Below are positions 11,491 through 23,071 of a stretch of DNA of 64,000 nt, one piece after another (positions within the stretch are counted from its first letter, which is position 1; each line of letters starts with the position of its first letter). The notes under the pieces were generated by a model that searched no databases, was not told the origin of the DNA, and saw only the letters and a list, made by a program, of their open reading frames with translations. The translations under genes and the position numbers were made by a program. Origin of the DNA: Saturnia japonica (lineage: Eukaryota > Arthropoda > Insecta > Lepidoptera > Saturniidae); NCBI GenBank assembly GCA_033032175.1, contig CM065324.1:3906001-3970000 (forward strand), written 5' to 3'.

Positions 11491-13652
11491 TACCGATAAA
11501 ATAAAAAATAAATTACAGGTAGTTGGTTACTCGTTTGAAAGATGACAGGATGAACCAACCGGCAGATGAGGAATAATATGGGGTGTAGAACAACAAAAGT
11601 TCCCTCTTTTTCCCCTAAACCCCAAACACCCTGTATGTAATATTATTAATAACCAATGTAAACAAAATGACCGTCTACTGGTGCTTTCCGAGTTTACTGT
11701 ACAAACTGCATAGAGTGGACCCCCCTGATCAGTGATTACATTAAACGATAATAGAAATCGCTAAAGACCCTGTCAAACAGATATCCAACTGAACCCGAGG
11801 CGAGTCGTTTTTGGTTTGTAATGTATGGTGTTATTTGAATTTAGTCACATAGAAATTCGCAAGACGGACAAGAAAAGGCTTTAAGTATCAGCTTCAAAAT
11901 GCCAAATTCAGACTGTGTTTGGTACATAGGTGCTTAGGCGTGTAATTATGGGGCTGGTATACACCAAAAAATCGTTAAGAATTAGGTACCTCAGAGTTAA
12001 CAAGTTACCTACCTTTAAAACAAATTTCATAATTATATTACAATTAACTAACAATTAAATTGATGGACAACAAAAAAACTGCATGAAAAACTCCTACAAT
12101 TTATTGCTCTTAACACTTTCCATAAAACGTTTCACCTTAAAAATCCAGTACCTTTATTTTGCCACTATATGTAGGAGTAAGTAGTTAAATCGTATGTAAG
12201 TTAGCAAACTTTGGCATAATAAGAAGTTCATGAAATGAAAATATTATTAAAGTTGATAAAATCAGAATAAAGTGATTTCTTAGTTAAATTACGGATTACA
12301 TGAATATGGTTCTCAAAGTTATTAATTCTCTATATAATTGTCCTAATGGAATGTTAATTATCAGCTATCTATATTTAAATTAATAACTTTGTTAATTATT
12401 GCTGTCCCCATTGTTTATTACAATAAATTATTTATCAGTTTGTCAACAGAGGGCAGAGGAATTTTTCTTGCTTGAAGACAAAGTTCGTATGGAATAATAA
12501 TTTATTTTCCCGAACCCCCTTAAATACACTGTGTGGTGTAAGTCTGGTCCCACATATTCGGCAAACCTAGAAGTATAGGAGAACAGTTGTAAATGAATAT
12601 GCAGTGTTGACAAAATTAGAGCTTTTCTGAGCTTGTTTCGATTTATGACTCGCATCGAATTGCGCGAATTTCGAACTTGCGCATAGTCTCCCACAAATTT
12701 GCGCGTAAGAAAACGGAAGAAGCCCAAATGAGTATGCAAATAACAGTGCAAATTCGTGACGTATGCGAATAAACAGCAGATTCGCTAACGGCCCCTCACT
12801 TATACCTACGTAAATACATTTGCACAGTGTACGAATGCCTTCGTGCATCGGAAGGACCGGGGTAAGAGTTGTCAAAAGAGTTCCAAGTCAACGCTTCTAC
12901 ACAGGATAGTTTATGCAAAATTACAAATGAGGGAAAGTCGAGGACTGTGATCTAACCACCTTAACACCCATATTTTAAATTAAACTTTTGACAAATCCGT
13001 CCGGTTTGGTACGCCACGGATTTTTGGATCGACTTGTATAATATATCCAACCACCTAGATGCTTACGAGACAAATACCAATTGCAAGTAGTGCAGTCTTT
13101 TTACCGTTAAAAAAATTATTATAAGAACTCTGAAGAAGTAATGTTGCATAACACATAAAAACCTCTATTGTCTCATATTAAGTGCTTGTACGTTTTTGGT
13201 ACCCACTTTTTCACTGAAAAACTGCGCATCTGTTTATTCTTGCATTTATTTAATAAAGAGCTGATAGAAATAAATGAGATCAAACGACTTTAAATAAAAC
13301 ATTTCTATGCAAATTTTAAATAAGATAACACCGTTGAAACCTGTACAGAGTTTTATATAATATGCAACAATCAGCCCGTACAGGCTTTCACTGACGTCAG
13401 GGTATTTGGACCGTGAACTGAACATAGCATGACGTCTGCATTGTCATTATACCTTCCCTAATACTCTTATTATATTTATATTTAGTAAAACGATTCTACT
13501 TGAGTCCGTATCACATAAAGCTAATATAACTTAGGTTATACGAAATTTATGTTATTAGACACAGTCAAATTTAATCGTTATAACTAACTAATTCATCACA
13601 AAATCGAATTCTATGTCAAATTTTATTAGACCCTGTCGAGCCGTTTTAATAA
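11491..13652. other. unassigned AT-rich DNA
   Basis: About 2.1 kb without a gene that I can support. The overlapping open frames on the minus strand at 12443-12875 have neither motifs nor splice sites around them and are probably chance. Confidence 0.4.
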
Positions 13653-13654
13653 TA

Positions 13655-14928
13655 ATAGGTCTTTAACTATGAAATTACCGTTCTGCAGTACTGGCCATTT
13701 CAAATAAAAATAATTTTTGTTTCGCTGAATTCTAATTTCAAATTAATTTTATTTTAAAAACATGGAATTCTTTTTCCAAAAGTAGTCATTTGTTTATTGA
13801 TTAGTGTTACATTTTCATCGCATTTCAATCTTTTTTGTCATCATGGATACGTTAAAAATTTGAGTAATTATGGAATATGAGTACCGTCGTGGCAGCAACG
13901 CGGCACAAGCGGCACGCAACGACGTTTACGGAGCTAACACTACAAACCAACGCACCACCTGTTATTGGTTTGCTCGCTTCCGTTCTGGGAATTTCGACCT
14001 GAAAAATGTACCTCGCGGTCGTCCGAAGACTTTGGTCGACAATGACGAATTAAAGGCGATTGTGGAAGCTGATGATACACAATCTACGGCTGAATTAGCA
14101 GCAGCTTTCGACGTTAGCGTCAAAACAATATTGGTCCATTTGCGTCAACTTGGCAAGGTAAAAAAGCTTGACAAATGGGTGCCCCACGAACTCAATGATC
14201 ACCAGCGCGAAGTACGCGTCGAGACGTGCCTTGCACTGCTCAACAGACATACAAATGAAGAAATTTTGAACCGCATTGTTACCTGCGATGAAAAATAGAT
14301 TCTGTTTGATAACCGCAAGCGCTCAGCAAGTTGGTTGGATCCTGGTTCAGCACCTAAACAATGCCCTAAACGAAAACTTACCCCCAGAAAACTGATGGTC
14401 ACTGTTTGGTGGTCTAGCGTCGGTGTGATTCATCACAGCTTCTTACCAAACGGGGTGAGCATTACTGCAGATGTGTACTGTGAACAATTAAACACAATGA
14501 TGGAGAAGCTGGCACATCTCCGACCAGCATTGGTCAATCGCTCGTCTCCGCTGCTCCTGCACGACAACGCGCGACCTCATACTGCACAGCAGACGGTCTC
14601 GCAAGTTGCAAGAACTGGGGTTGGAAGCATCCACCCTACTCACCAGACCTTGCGCCTACAGACTACTACTTTTTCCAGAATTTGGATAACTCCTTGGCGT
14701 GAAAAAAGTTCAATACCCGAGAGGCAGTACAAAATGCCTTTGAAGAATTTGTTGCCTCCCGTCCAGCTGCTTTTTTTTAAGAAGGGCATCAACAAACTGC
14801 CACTGCGCTGGCAAAGATGCATTGATTGGATGGGTGATTACTTCGATTAATACAAATAAAAAATACATTAAAAAAAAATCGTTTAAATTTTTTCATACAA
14901 AACGGCAATTTCATAGGTAAAGACCTAA
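13655..14928 (+). mobile_element. mariner-like DNA transposon, inactive
   Basis: The 28-bp termini are inverted repeats with three mismatches: 5' ATAGGTCTTTAACTATGAAA.. at 13655-13682 against the reverse complement of 14901-14928. TA dinucleotides flank both sides (13653-13654 and 14929-14930), the expected Tc1/mariner target duplication. The total length of about 1.27 kb is typical for mariner. The only gene inside is a broken transposase. The ends are well preserved, so the copy might still be mobilised in trans. Confidence 0.92.
13870..14850 (+). pseudogene. mariner transposase, broken by a stop and frameshifts
   Basis: The product would be a mariner-family DDE transposase that cuts and pastes the element at its inverted repeats. 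The N-terminal part (13870-14298) has the two helix-turn-helix DNA-binding modules: the GSNAAQAARN region near residue 8 and STAELAAAFDVS near residue 78, with a linker ending WVPHELN. The first catalytic Asp is in TCDEK, at the end of this frame. An in-frame TAG at 14296-14298 stands where the family usually has Trp (TGG). The second Asp is in LLHDNARPH (about 14558-14584). The third, in the SPDLAPTDYYFF motif (about 14635-14675), is in another frame, so at least one indel lies near 14610-14635, and more follow before the stop. The start at 13870 is the first Met that opens the family N-terminus. Confidence 0.9.
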
Positions 14929-14930
14929 TA

Positions 14931-15399
14931 TATGTATTATATTATATATTAGGTTTGATTTTTTTAATGATTATAATTAAAAATTGTAGCTGAAATGTAT
15001 TCAATACAATCTACAATAATACTATAAATAAAGTTTGTCTATTTGTAGTTTATAGGAGGGACTGAGGGACTCTCTGTAGCTACAGATCCGATTCTAAAAA
15101 TTATTTCGCTTTATGAAGCCACATTACCTCTGAGGTGAATTTATTTAATCAAGCAGATAGCACACAATGGTTCTCGCTGTCATATAATTTAAAAAATAAA
15201 TTTATTTTCTTTCAGCCCTTGAGCCCTATAGTTGAATTAACTATTCTAAACAGATTGTGTTGTAAATAATACCTACCTACATGTCTAGAATCCGGAAAAG
15301 CATTATTAATTCAAAATATTTTTCTTCTTGTTTTGGCGCCGCTAAAAGCACTTGCCAGTGCCAATGTTTTTAATTTAAACCTTCGTAGTATTTTCTAAT
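14931..15399. other. unassigned AT-rich DNA
   Basis: No gene or repeat recognised. Confidence 0.4.
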
Positions 15400-15645
15400 A
15401 TTCAAAGTAGGCACAAGTGCCCATAAAGATGGTGGCTCTCTTATTCGAACCATCTAGAGAGTTTTTGTGACATCTCATAATGCATGTTTTCAAATTTAAA
15501 TTTATAACCCTCTTCACGTATGCACCATAATCCAAATATCTCGCAAAATGTCACCAATATTACTTAATATAGGGTCAAAAAACCAAAGTTAATGAATTAA
15601 AATAAAAACCACAACATCATGACTCAAGATCCCGCCCAAAAAATT
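15400..15645 (+). repeat. dispersed repeat family C, diverged copy
   Basis: Shares 'aagatggtggctctc', 'tatgcaccataatcca', 'atatagggtcaaaaa' and 'actcaagatcccgcc' in order with 5788-6125. It lacks the TTC-rich 5' part and is more diverged than the copy at 16405. Confidence 0.6.
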
Positions 15646-15944
15646 GAAATCAAAATTTTAACTTATGTTCTCAATTACAATTTTCGTTTTATACAAACAA
15701 TAGGTACTACTATAACGGCTTACAACACATTGCCAAAACAGTCTCGTACGTTATCGAGTTTATAAAAAAAAACTAGCCAAGCTTGTTATTTCGCACTAAG
15801 AATTCGAACTAACTTTTTTATGTTAATATTTATGTTGATCCGGTTTGAATTAATTTTTACACAAAACTTATACAACTTCACCCTTTATAATTCAGTTGGA
15901 ACATAGATAATATATTCTATGGAGTTTTCTCTCAATTTGGGGCA

Positions 15945-16045
15945 TTATGATTGGCGAGAGACCTCTACCCTACAGAAGATCGCAGGCTTGTGTTGTGTTC
16001 CTGCGTTTAGCAGGGTTCTAGAGCTCCTTGAGGAAGGGGGGCTCA
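15945..16045 (-). repeat. dispersed repeat family G, copy 3
   Basis: The reverse complement reads '..agctctagaaccctgctaaacgcaggaacacaacacaagcctgcgatcttctgtagggtagagg', matching 7165-7320 and 10551-10640 in block order. Confidence 0.55.
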
Positions 16046-16185
16046 AGGCCGTCACCGCGCTTTTGATACGTATGGTGTTTCAAGCGTTCATAAGCTACGG
16101 TACCCTCACGCCATCACGCGCAAGGCAAGATAGGGACCGAGTAACTACATCACTCAAGCCTAAAATCTCACGACACGCATTTTTT

Positions 16186-16290
16186 TATTCTGACTATACT
16201 GTTAGCCTTAAGGGCCCTTAAGCCCCAGACGGCTTTTACAGCTCCACCGTGACTTGTGGGCGACCACTTAAGACTCTCAACTGCGATCGA
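16186..16290 (-). mobile_element. 3' fragment of jockey-like LINE
   Basis: A short T run is followed by 'ctgactatactgttagcctt', 'gggcccttaagcc' and 'ggcttttacagctccacc', the diverged 3' terminus of the jockey family in minus orientation. No clear target-site duplication. Confidence 0.7.
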
Positions 16291-16404
16291 CACGCACAAT
16301 CTAATAGTTAAACTTCATAGATAGTTTGCTAGGGGTAGGACACGGGTGTAGGCAAAACTCGCCATAATGGCCAACGACAGTTTTCAATAACCTATCTATC
16401 CGTT

Positions 16405-16715
16405 CTTCTTCTTCTGCTTCCTAACTTGGCAACCGGTCCTCTTTAATGAAGACCATTACTACCATTATCGAGTGAATTATAATGTTATGTGTTATAACGA
16501 TTCAGTATCCTAACAAGATGGTGGCTCCCTTGTTAGAACTTTCTACGAAGATTTTGTGGGATCTCAGAATGAATTTTTTTAGCTTATATTTATGCACAAA
16601 AACCAAACTATATCACGCAAAACGCCAGCAATATTACATAATATAGGGTCAAAAACCCAAGTTAATGATTTAAAAATAAAACCACAACATGTCACTTCTA
16701 GATCCCGCCAAAATC
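16405..16715 (+). repeat. dispersed repeat family C, copy 2
   Basis: Close to 5788-6125 over nearly its whole length, from 'cttcttcttctgcttcctaa' to 'ctagatcccgcc', with one internal deletion of about 20 bp near 16592 ('cttatatttatgcac'). Confidence 0.75.
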
Positions 16716-16999
16716 TCCCTCTATCTATCCGTTGTTTCAGTTTCTAAAGATAGGCAAATATTACCTTTTTTTCTTATTTTTTTTTCAATAACCAATCAAT
16801 GGTTAGTTTATCGTTTTTGTATCTATATAATATATATCCATATGCTATAGCTTGGACAGATATGAGGGAAGCCGATATCTTTCTTAATTTAAAGATACTT
16901 AGTACTTTTTTTTACACAGATATGTTATTGAAAACGGCCGTTAATCAACCAGTATATATCCAGTAATCAAATGGGATGGTACACGCCTCTTACAAAGAA

Positions 17000-17088
17000 A
17001 GACTACCTTGAGGGCTAGTTGCAAAGCTTTTGTGATTGAGTGCCTTCATCGCTCGCCCCCAAGCCCGGTGAAACTGTCAAAACCCTCA
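17000..17088 (+). mobile_element. old 3' fragment of jockey-like LINE
   Basis: The phrases 'gattgagtgccttcatcgctcgcccccaagcccggtgaaactgt' and 'aaaaccctc' match the end of the jockey 3' UTR at 51145-51200 with many differences. It abuts a family E element in opposite orientation at 17089. Confidence 0.6.
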
Positions 17089-17215
17089 AAATCAAGATAA
17101 AAAAAAACCTTTATTCAATTTAGGCCTTAATAAGGTGCATAAGAACGTCAAAACACTACTGTCGGTTCGTAAAATATCCCAGTTATCGAGAAGAACCGTT
17201 AAGAAAATCGATCGG
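17089..17215 (-). repeat. family E, LINE or SINE 3' end, copy 1
   Basis: The reverse complement contains 'cagtagtgttttgacgttctt' and 'ggcctaaattgaataaagg', shared with 61050-61180 and 63230-63306. The tail is a T-rich '..gattttg' run rather than plain poly-A. The AATAAAG word may serve as the element's polyadenylation signal. Confidence 0.65.
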
Positions 17216-17679
17216 ATTTTTTTTTTTTTATTCGATGATCCACCCTATAATATCCTTTTGACATTAAAACCTGCTTGACATTGTCCTTGTACTTGTAATG
17301 TGCTTCGAGATCTTATTATAAAACCCGACACTATTAGCTAAAAAACTTTTATTGGGACTACATAGTCTAAAACATGGTACGACTAATTTATATCTATTTC
17401 TAGTATTGACATTGTGCTGATCTTTGACGAAGTGGCTTCAGAGTCCTTATGGCTAACAGGGTAGTCAGATGAAAAAAAGTAGTCTTGCCCACTTAGCCTT
17501 TATCACCAAGCCCACGCACGTATTGGCAATTTCAGACCCGGAAAGGTCTACAGTTTTATATGGTACCCACATACAGTAATACTCTAATACAACATATTTG
17601 AGACTAACATTATTTTTACTATGTCATAAGCCTTTACTCACATTTCTGATGTGATTGAATACGGAACAACAAACAAAAT

Positions 17680-18080
17680 GGGCACAGAGAATTTTTCTTT
17701 TTGAGATTTCTCTCTTCTTGGAGCAGGCCGACTGGTAGAATACCTCCACCCTACAATGTAACATAACATACTATCACGCCTGTATTATTGAAGGGTTAGG
17801 CAGAGGTGTACTAATGTACACCTACAGTTCGCCGGATATGTTTTTTAGGTCCCATGTAAAAGGGGGCGAGCCTATTGCCATTGATCGGGCACAAAGTCAA
17901 ACTCCGAGTTGCTACTGAGAATTTCTTAGAAAAATCCAGTAACACTTTGCTTGACCTGGGAATCGAACCCAGGACCTCGATCATAGCAGTCGGGGCTAAC
18001 GAGACAGTTAGTTAGTTGAGCTACAAAATATCGTAGTCAAATAACCTTCTATAGTGTTCCTGCGGTGAGTAGGATTTCCA
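17680..18080 (-). repeat. dispersed repeat family G, copy 4, split by a SINE
   Basis: The two flanks of the SINE at 17757-18027 are the two halves of a family G copy: on the minus strand 'ggaaatcctactcaccgcag..ggttatttgactacga' (18030-18080), then after the SINE 'tgtagggtggaggtattctacc' (17735-17757). Removing the SINE joins them in the order seen at 7165-7320. Confidence 0.6.
17757..18027 (-). mobile_element. tRNA-derived SINE (family A), copy 2
   Basis: On the minus strand the tRNA-like head (about 17940-18020) contains 'gggttcgattcccaggtcaa', with the B box in the usual place. It is followed by the body 'cccgatcaatggcaataggctc' and the tail '..tacaggcgtgatagtatgttatgtta'. Near full length compared with 30877-31138. 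Confidence 0.85.
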
Positions 18081-19200
18081 TAGCTTCATGGGTTCAACCA
18101 TCAGTCGGGCTACGACCTGAGACCACTTGCCACATTAGTTGAATAAAAAAACCTGGAAAGTCGAGTATTGTTCTTTGTTATAGCAGCACGGTAAACTGGC
18201 GGCGCGCGGCGCTCTACCTAATATAATAATATACAAAACAATCCAAAAACGATAACGACCAACCGAGAAAACAACAATCCATCGATAGCTGCCGTTGTCA
18301 TTCCGGGCTGCGTTAACATAGAAACTGAAACGCGGCGTGCATTTAAGCGAATCGATATAACGGGCTTTCCACCATATGCATATAGTGGTCGCGACAAAGC
18401 TAGACTGTACAGTCCTACCATCCCGCTGTCACATTTTCTCGTTATTTATTCAGCAGGGTACCTACTGCATCACGTGTTGGTGAGGTTGGCTTGGGTGTCT
18501 CAAGTCTTAATATAATTTTTGACCCACTAAAAGCAAAGAAAATAAACTGGTTTTAATTTCCTTTTACTCTAATTACATTTTAAATCTTAATCAATTATTG
18601 GCCAAACTCCGCCTTCTACAATGATATTCCGATCATCATTGCCTATAGATTTGATGAATATAAGGTCAGATTATTTAAAAAGAAATTAGTAATTGTATAT
18701 TAAAATTATACAATTTAAAACATATTAGACATACGGATGCCTACGTCTATTATTTTTTTAAAAACATTGAGAATAATCCTTAACAATACGACGCAACGGT
18801 GTTATCAAGTTAGAATAAATAATTTGTATTGGTGAAGGAAAAACATACGCAAAGTACCTAATAATTATTATTTATATACATTCTTTATTTATTACTAACT
18901 ACTGATATTGGACCTGTGCTAATAATAAATGTAGTCAAGAAGTCCCGTCTCAACGCAGCTATTATTGTTGTTGACAAAATGGGAATATTACAAATTTAAC
19001 GTAAACAACTCCGGAGCTACCGAACTTAAATACTCAATGCGTGTTCCGAACTCGATCAATAAAATTATGGACGAACAAACTCATCAGTTTACTTGACTTT
19101 TGGATACACGTATTATTTTATCAAATCACACTATTTCCAGCCGAATATTAAGAAAAAATTAAGCACGCACTTTTAAAAATAGAAATAAACGTTAATTTCG
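18081..19200. other. unassigned DNA
   Basis: No gene supported. The minus-strand open frame at 18218-18421 lies in a stretch of higher G+C than its flanks but has no recognisable domain. Confidence 0.35.
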
Positions 19201-19381
19201 ATCACAATATGACATTTAACACAAGATGTGGCACTCACTACGAGCGTCGCGTAAGCGTTACTGCCGGGAAGCCAGCATGCAGGACGCGGATTCGTCGGAT
19301 AGAGCGCGCGCCTAAACTATTATAACCGAACCGATTGAAATAGGAGGGTCAACAGGAATCATCGGTTACGGACAGCTGGGA

Positions 19382-19389
19382 TATAAATA
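19382..19389 (+). promoter_or_regulatory. putative TATA core promoter
   Basis: TATAAATA lies between a G+C-rich stretch (19205-19320) and a TTCATG initiator-like word whose A (19408) is 26 bp downstream, the usual TATA-to-start distance in animals. Just downstream, 19418-19459 is a 13-residue open frame (ATG to TGA) that could be a leader peptide ORF. No coding exon can be attached, so the transcript is hypothetical. Confidence 0.35.
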
Positions 19390-19459
19390 GGGTCGCTTAA
19401 TCCATTCATGAGGGACGATGCATCTTTCATCGCTTCCGCAATCCGCATTCAACATGTGA

Positions 19460-21284
19460 ATTGTGTTGCGTAAATTTACCTGCAACGACAAGTCCTATAG
19501 AGAACGATTAGACCATTTTGATGATCGAATGCTATTAGGTCGTGATATTTTTTAGACGCATATAAGACGTCTTAAGCAACCGTCTGATGAACAATCTCGT
19601 CCTCATACGTTCGATTACTCAAGTAAAAAAATAATAATATAGAAATTAAAAAAACATGAAGTAACTGTTAATAATAATCCGTCAATGATTTTATCTACCA
19701 TTTATTGATTTTATTTACATTTTATAATATTTGATTTTCGAATAATGAATTACCCGGAAAAGAAAACGTGATTTTTAAATATTATTATTCAGTAACTACT
19801 AATTAGACAAGTGGTAGTTTTACTTTCGCATTTGAATTGATGAAAATGATAGAAATCTGCATTAAAAAAAGGATGTCACAAAATAAGCTCCCATAAGCGA
19901 AACCAGAGTTATTTTTATCCCTTAAAATAAACAATATTCGCAATAACAAGATAATGTCATTTTAAAAGTAAAACAAAAAAGACACCGATTAAAAAACTTT
20001 TTTGATATTTAATGAAAAACTTTTTATTTAATACAAACTTTATTTAAATCGAAAAATAAATTCTACAATAATCCTTTTACTCTCAACTATATAGTTATAA
20101 ATTTCTTTTAGCATCATAATCTATCTGCAGCGAGTTTTGCGCTCTAACCACCCTAATTATCATCCCTTAGAGTTCAAGGCATATTTTTACCCTTTCGGTT
20201 ACATCATATAATTTTTATAAGAAATTTTGTAACATTAATACTGCCACCAGCATCGTAGAACCAAAGACGAATTAAAATCAAAGGCTGTACTTGGGTATCG
20301 ATAACCAATATAACGTTAACGTATTTCCTAATTGCATAATGTAACATAAATCTATGTTCATAACTTGATAACTGCAAAACAGTTAATATTTTTTTAATCA
20401 TCGATAATACCGTTCTAGTGTATCAGAAAAAATAAAATATTTTAGTTTTATAATACATTTTTAGTTACAGCTCTGATTTTAATTCCCATCTCAACAATTG
20501 TCAGGTGACAGATTTTACTAATTAATTTCACTAAATCTTTACAAATTATCTTAACAAATTATATTAAAAAATCTTCTATACTATCTTAAATTACAATGAA
20601 TAAATTTTTATTTTCAATAAAAAATACACATATCTCAAAGAACACTATATGTATTTGTTGTTAAGTCGGTAACGTGAGGCACATCATTATAACATATTTT
20701 CACCTATTAATAAGCTATTAATATGTACATAATATAACTTGGACTCGTATTAACTTACTTAAGACTCTTCAGTTCATTCTTAGGTACTTTTAAGTCATAT
20801 CATTCTATGATGCAAGTTATATATTCAATTCTATAGACATATTTATAATCATCAACAAGCTTCATTTAAAAAAGAAAAAAAAAAAACCGTTTTTGGTTAT
20901 TCAAACATATCAATGGTCTCGTAATCACATTTAAACGTAACATAAAGTGGAGATGAACAAGATAACAACTAAGTTACAATATCCATGGAGAAGTTTAATT
21001 AACTCACACAAAAAAATGCACCGAAAATAACCGCCATAGGTATTGAATCGTGCAACCGCAAATAGAGACAAATAAGTAGTTTTAGTTGCAGTAACAAATG
21101 TTTATATTTATTAAGCGTTTCAAATGAGAAGTTAACTAATCACACACATGCCGCGGGCGCCGCCTCTCACTACTGATCAAAATTGTACCGCCAGCAATAA
21201 AAACAGCAAATATAAATTTTACTAAATACATATGAATGTATTATACGGTATCCACATAAAACAAAAAACTAGTTCTTAAAATTA
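19460..21284. other. unassigned AT-rich DNA
   Basis: About 1.8 kb of very AT-rich sequence. If the promoter at 19382 is real, this would be its 5' UTR or first intron; I see no coding exon. Confidence 0.4.
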
Positions 21285-21510
21285 TTGTCTGCCTGTTCGT
21301 TCCGCGCAACCTCAGAAACGGTTGGACCGATTTCGACAGGACTTTCACTGGCAGATAGCTGATGTTTTATACTAAAAAGTAACTTGCTACTTTTAATTGA
21401 GAAAAAGAATTTGGGTTCCGCGCAAATAAAAATCAATTCGGAAAAACGACAATTCTAGGACACGTAAATGACTTACGCTAAGTAAACCGTAAGATATATA
21501 TCAAATTAAT
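21285..21510 (+). repeat. dispersed repeat family D, copy 1
   Basis: The blocks 'ctgcctgttcgttccgcg', 'cagaaacggttggaccgattt', 'tttcactggcagatagctgat' and 'aatgacttacgctaagtaaacc' occur in the same order at 63010-63235. RTE-like or a non-autonomous derivative; class uncertain. Confidence 0.65.
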
Positions 21511-23071
21511 GTAGTAGACACATACTTAAAATAACCGGGAGCGAGTGTAGTACGATTCGCGCGTATGCCAATCGATGGCAACCTGCAGTCCAAGCAAGCG
21601 CAGCCGTGGGCATAACTAGTTTATTAGATGAGCCTACTCTGAATAAAAATTTTCTAGACAAGAAGATACTTGAATTTCCTAGGGAGCAAATCGACACTAC
21701 GGCGATCCATGTGTTGTTTTTCTATGGTGAGGTTTTCCAGAGCTCCTTGTCAAAGTAAGCGTCCACAGGGAGGCTGTACACTCGTTCGCCACATTAGTTG
21801 TATAAAAAAAGGTATTCTCTGGGACTACTTATACTTTTACAAAAAATATTCCACTTGTAGGAAGCTACAATATTATCCCTAATTCATATATTCTATTATT
21901 TATTCTTTTAATTAACGTGAACCCGGTCTTGGATAGGTCCAGGTTATTTAAAATATTCTACATATAGTAAATTCTAACACTACGTAACACACAATTTATT
22001 GCTCTTTGTTAGTGTTTTTTTTTTCATAAAACAGAGGATTCTTTTCTATTAATTTTATAAAAATATATGACTGGCCATGTGACTGACACAGCGTAATTTG
22101 CACATGTTTGTTTTTCCGATCGTACAAATTTACGAAATCCGAACCAAGATGGCGGTTTGACAGCTAACCTCTTAATTGAAACGTATTGTATTTAATAATT
22201 CCGCGCGTTTCATTTATAACATTTTCTCGACAATATCCATAGTAAGTATATAATGTAAAAATAAATTCTTTTCGTAAAAGAATAACTCTGATATGCCATA
22301 TTATGTTTGAGTAGAAGTAATATTTCGTCATAGTAACGCGGACACTAACTCTACACGGTAAGTTGTAAATATTTTAGTACACATTTTCAACATAATAAAT
22401 TTAGCACTCGTTAACATTATTTTTTCGAGAAAGCACTCTTGGTGTAATTCTAAGTTTTATAATTAAATACTATATTATATTAAAAACTACGCCAACAACA
22501 AGAAACGCATCAAAATTTTAGTACCTATATTTTAACTCTCACTTTTAACATTATCAATATCGTATATATAAAGACCAATACGTCACAATATGAAAATTCG
22601 ATTTTGTTTTCGTGTAAACTTAACTTTAGGTTGTAAGGCCATTGCGATGTCATCAGACTGAAATTTGTGTTATAGCCTCTGACGTAAATAAGATAGAATC
22701 AGATTCCAAATCCATCTAAAGTTAAATGCAATATGGTAGAAGCTATAAATATTGAGAGAATAAATATCTTCTAGGGCTAATTCAATTCTTCTGGTCCACG
22801 TGTCAAACTTACATGTCAAAATATTCAATATATTCTTTTGTACTATAGTTTAACGCAGGTGGCGGCGGTAGGCATAGTGCCCGCCTGCTCCGACCCTGAA
22901 CTGCGGACAGAATTACGGCACCCCGACGTAAGACACTGGGTCGGCGTGCCACACTAACTAAAACAGCAACAGAAACTCAACCGTATACAACGCGGGCATC
23001 TTTGGATCCGACTTCAAACTAAAACTACATAAAGCGAGCGGCCGCGAAAGCGATCGCTCTCGCAACCGCCG
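21511..23071. other. 3' flank of the phosphatase gene, otherwise unassigned
   Basis: The part next to 23071 (22860-23071) is G+C-rich and probably 3' UTR of the minus-strand phosphatase gene. At 22145-22152 AAGATGGCGG, a YY1-like word often seen at animal gene starts, is followed by a splice-donor-like GGTAAGT at about 22358. This could be a noncoding first exon on the plus strand, but nothing else supports it. Confidence 0.3.

Noticed and set aside
12443..12875. Two overlapping 102-codon frames on the minus strand
   Set aside because: Different frames over the same DNA, no motif, no splice or promoter context.
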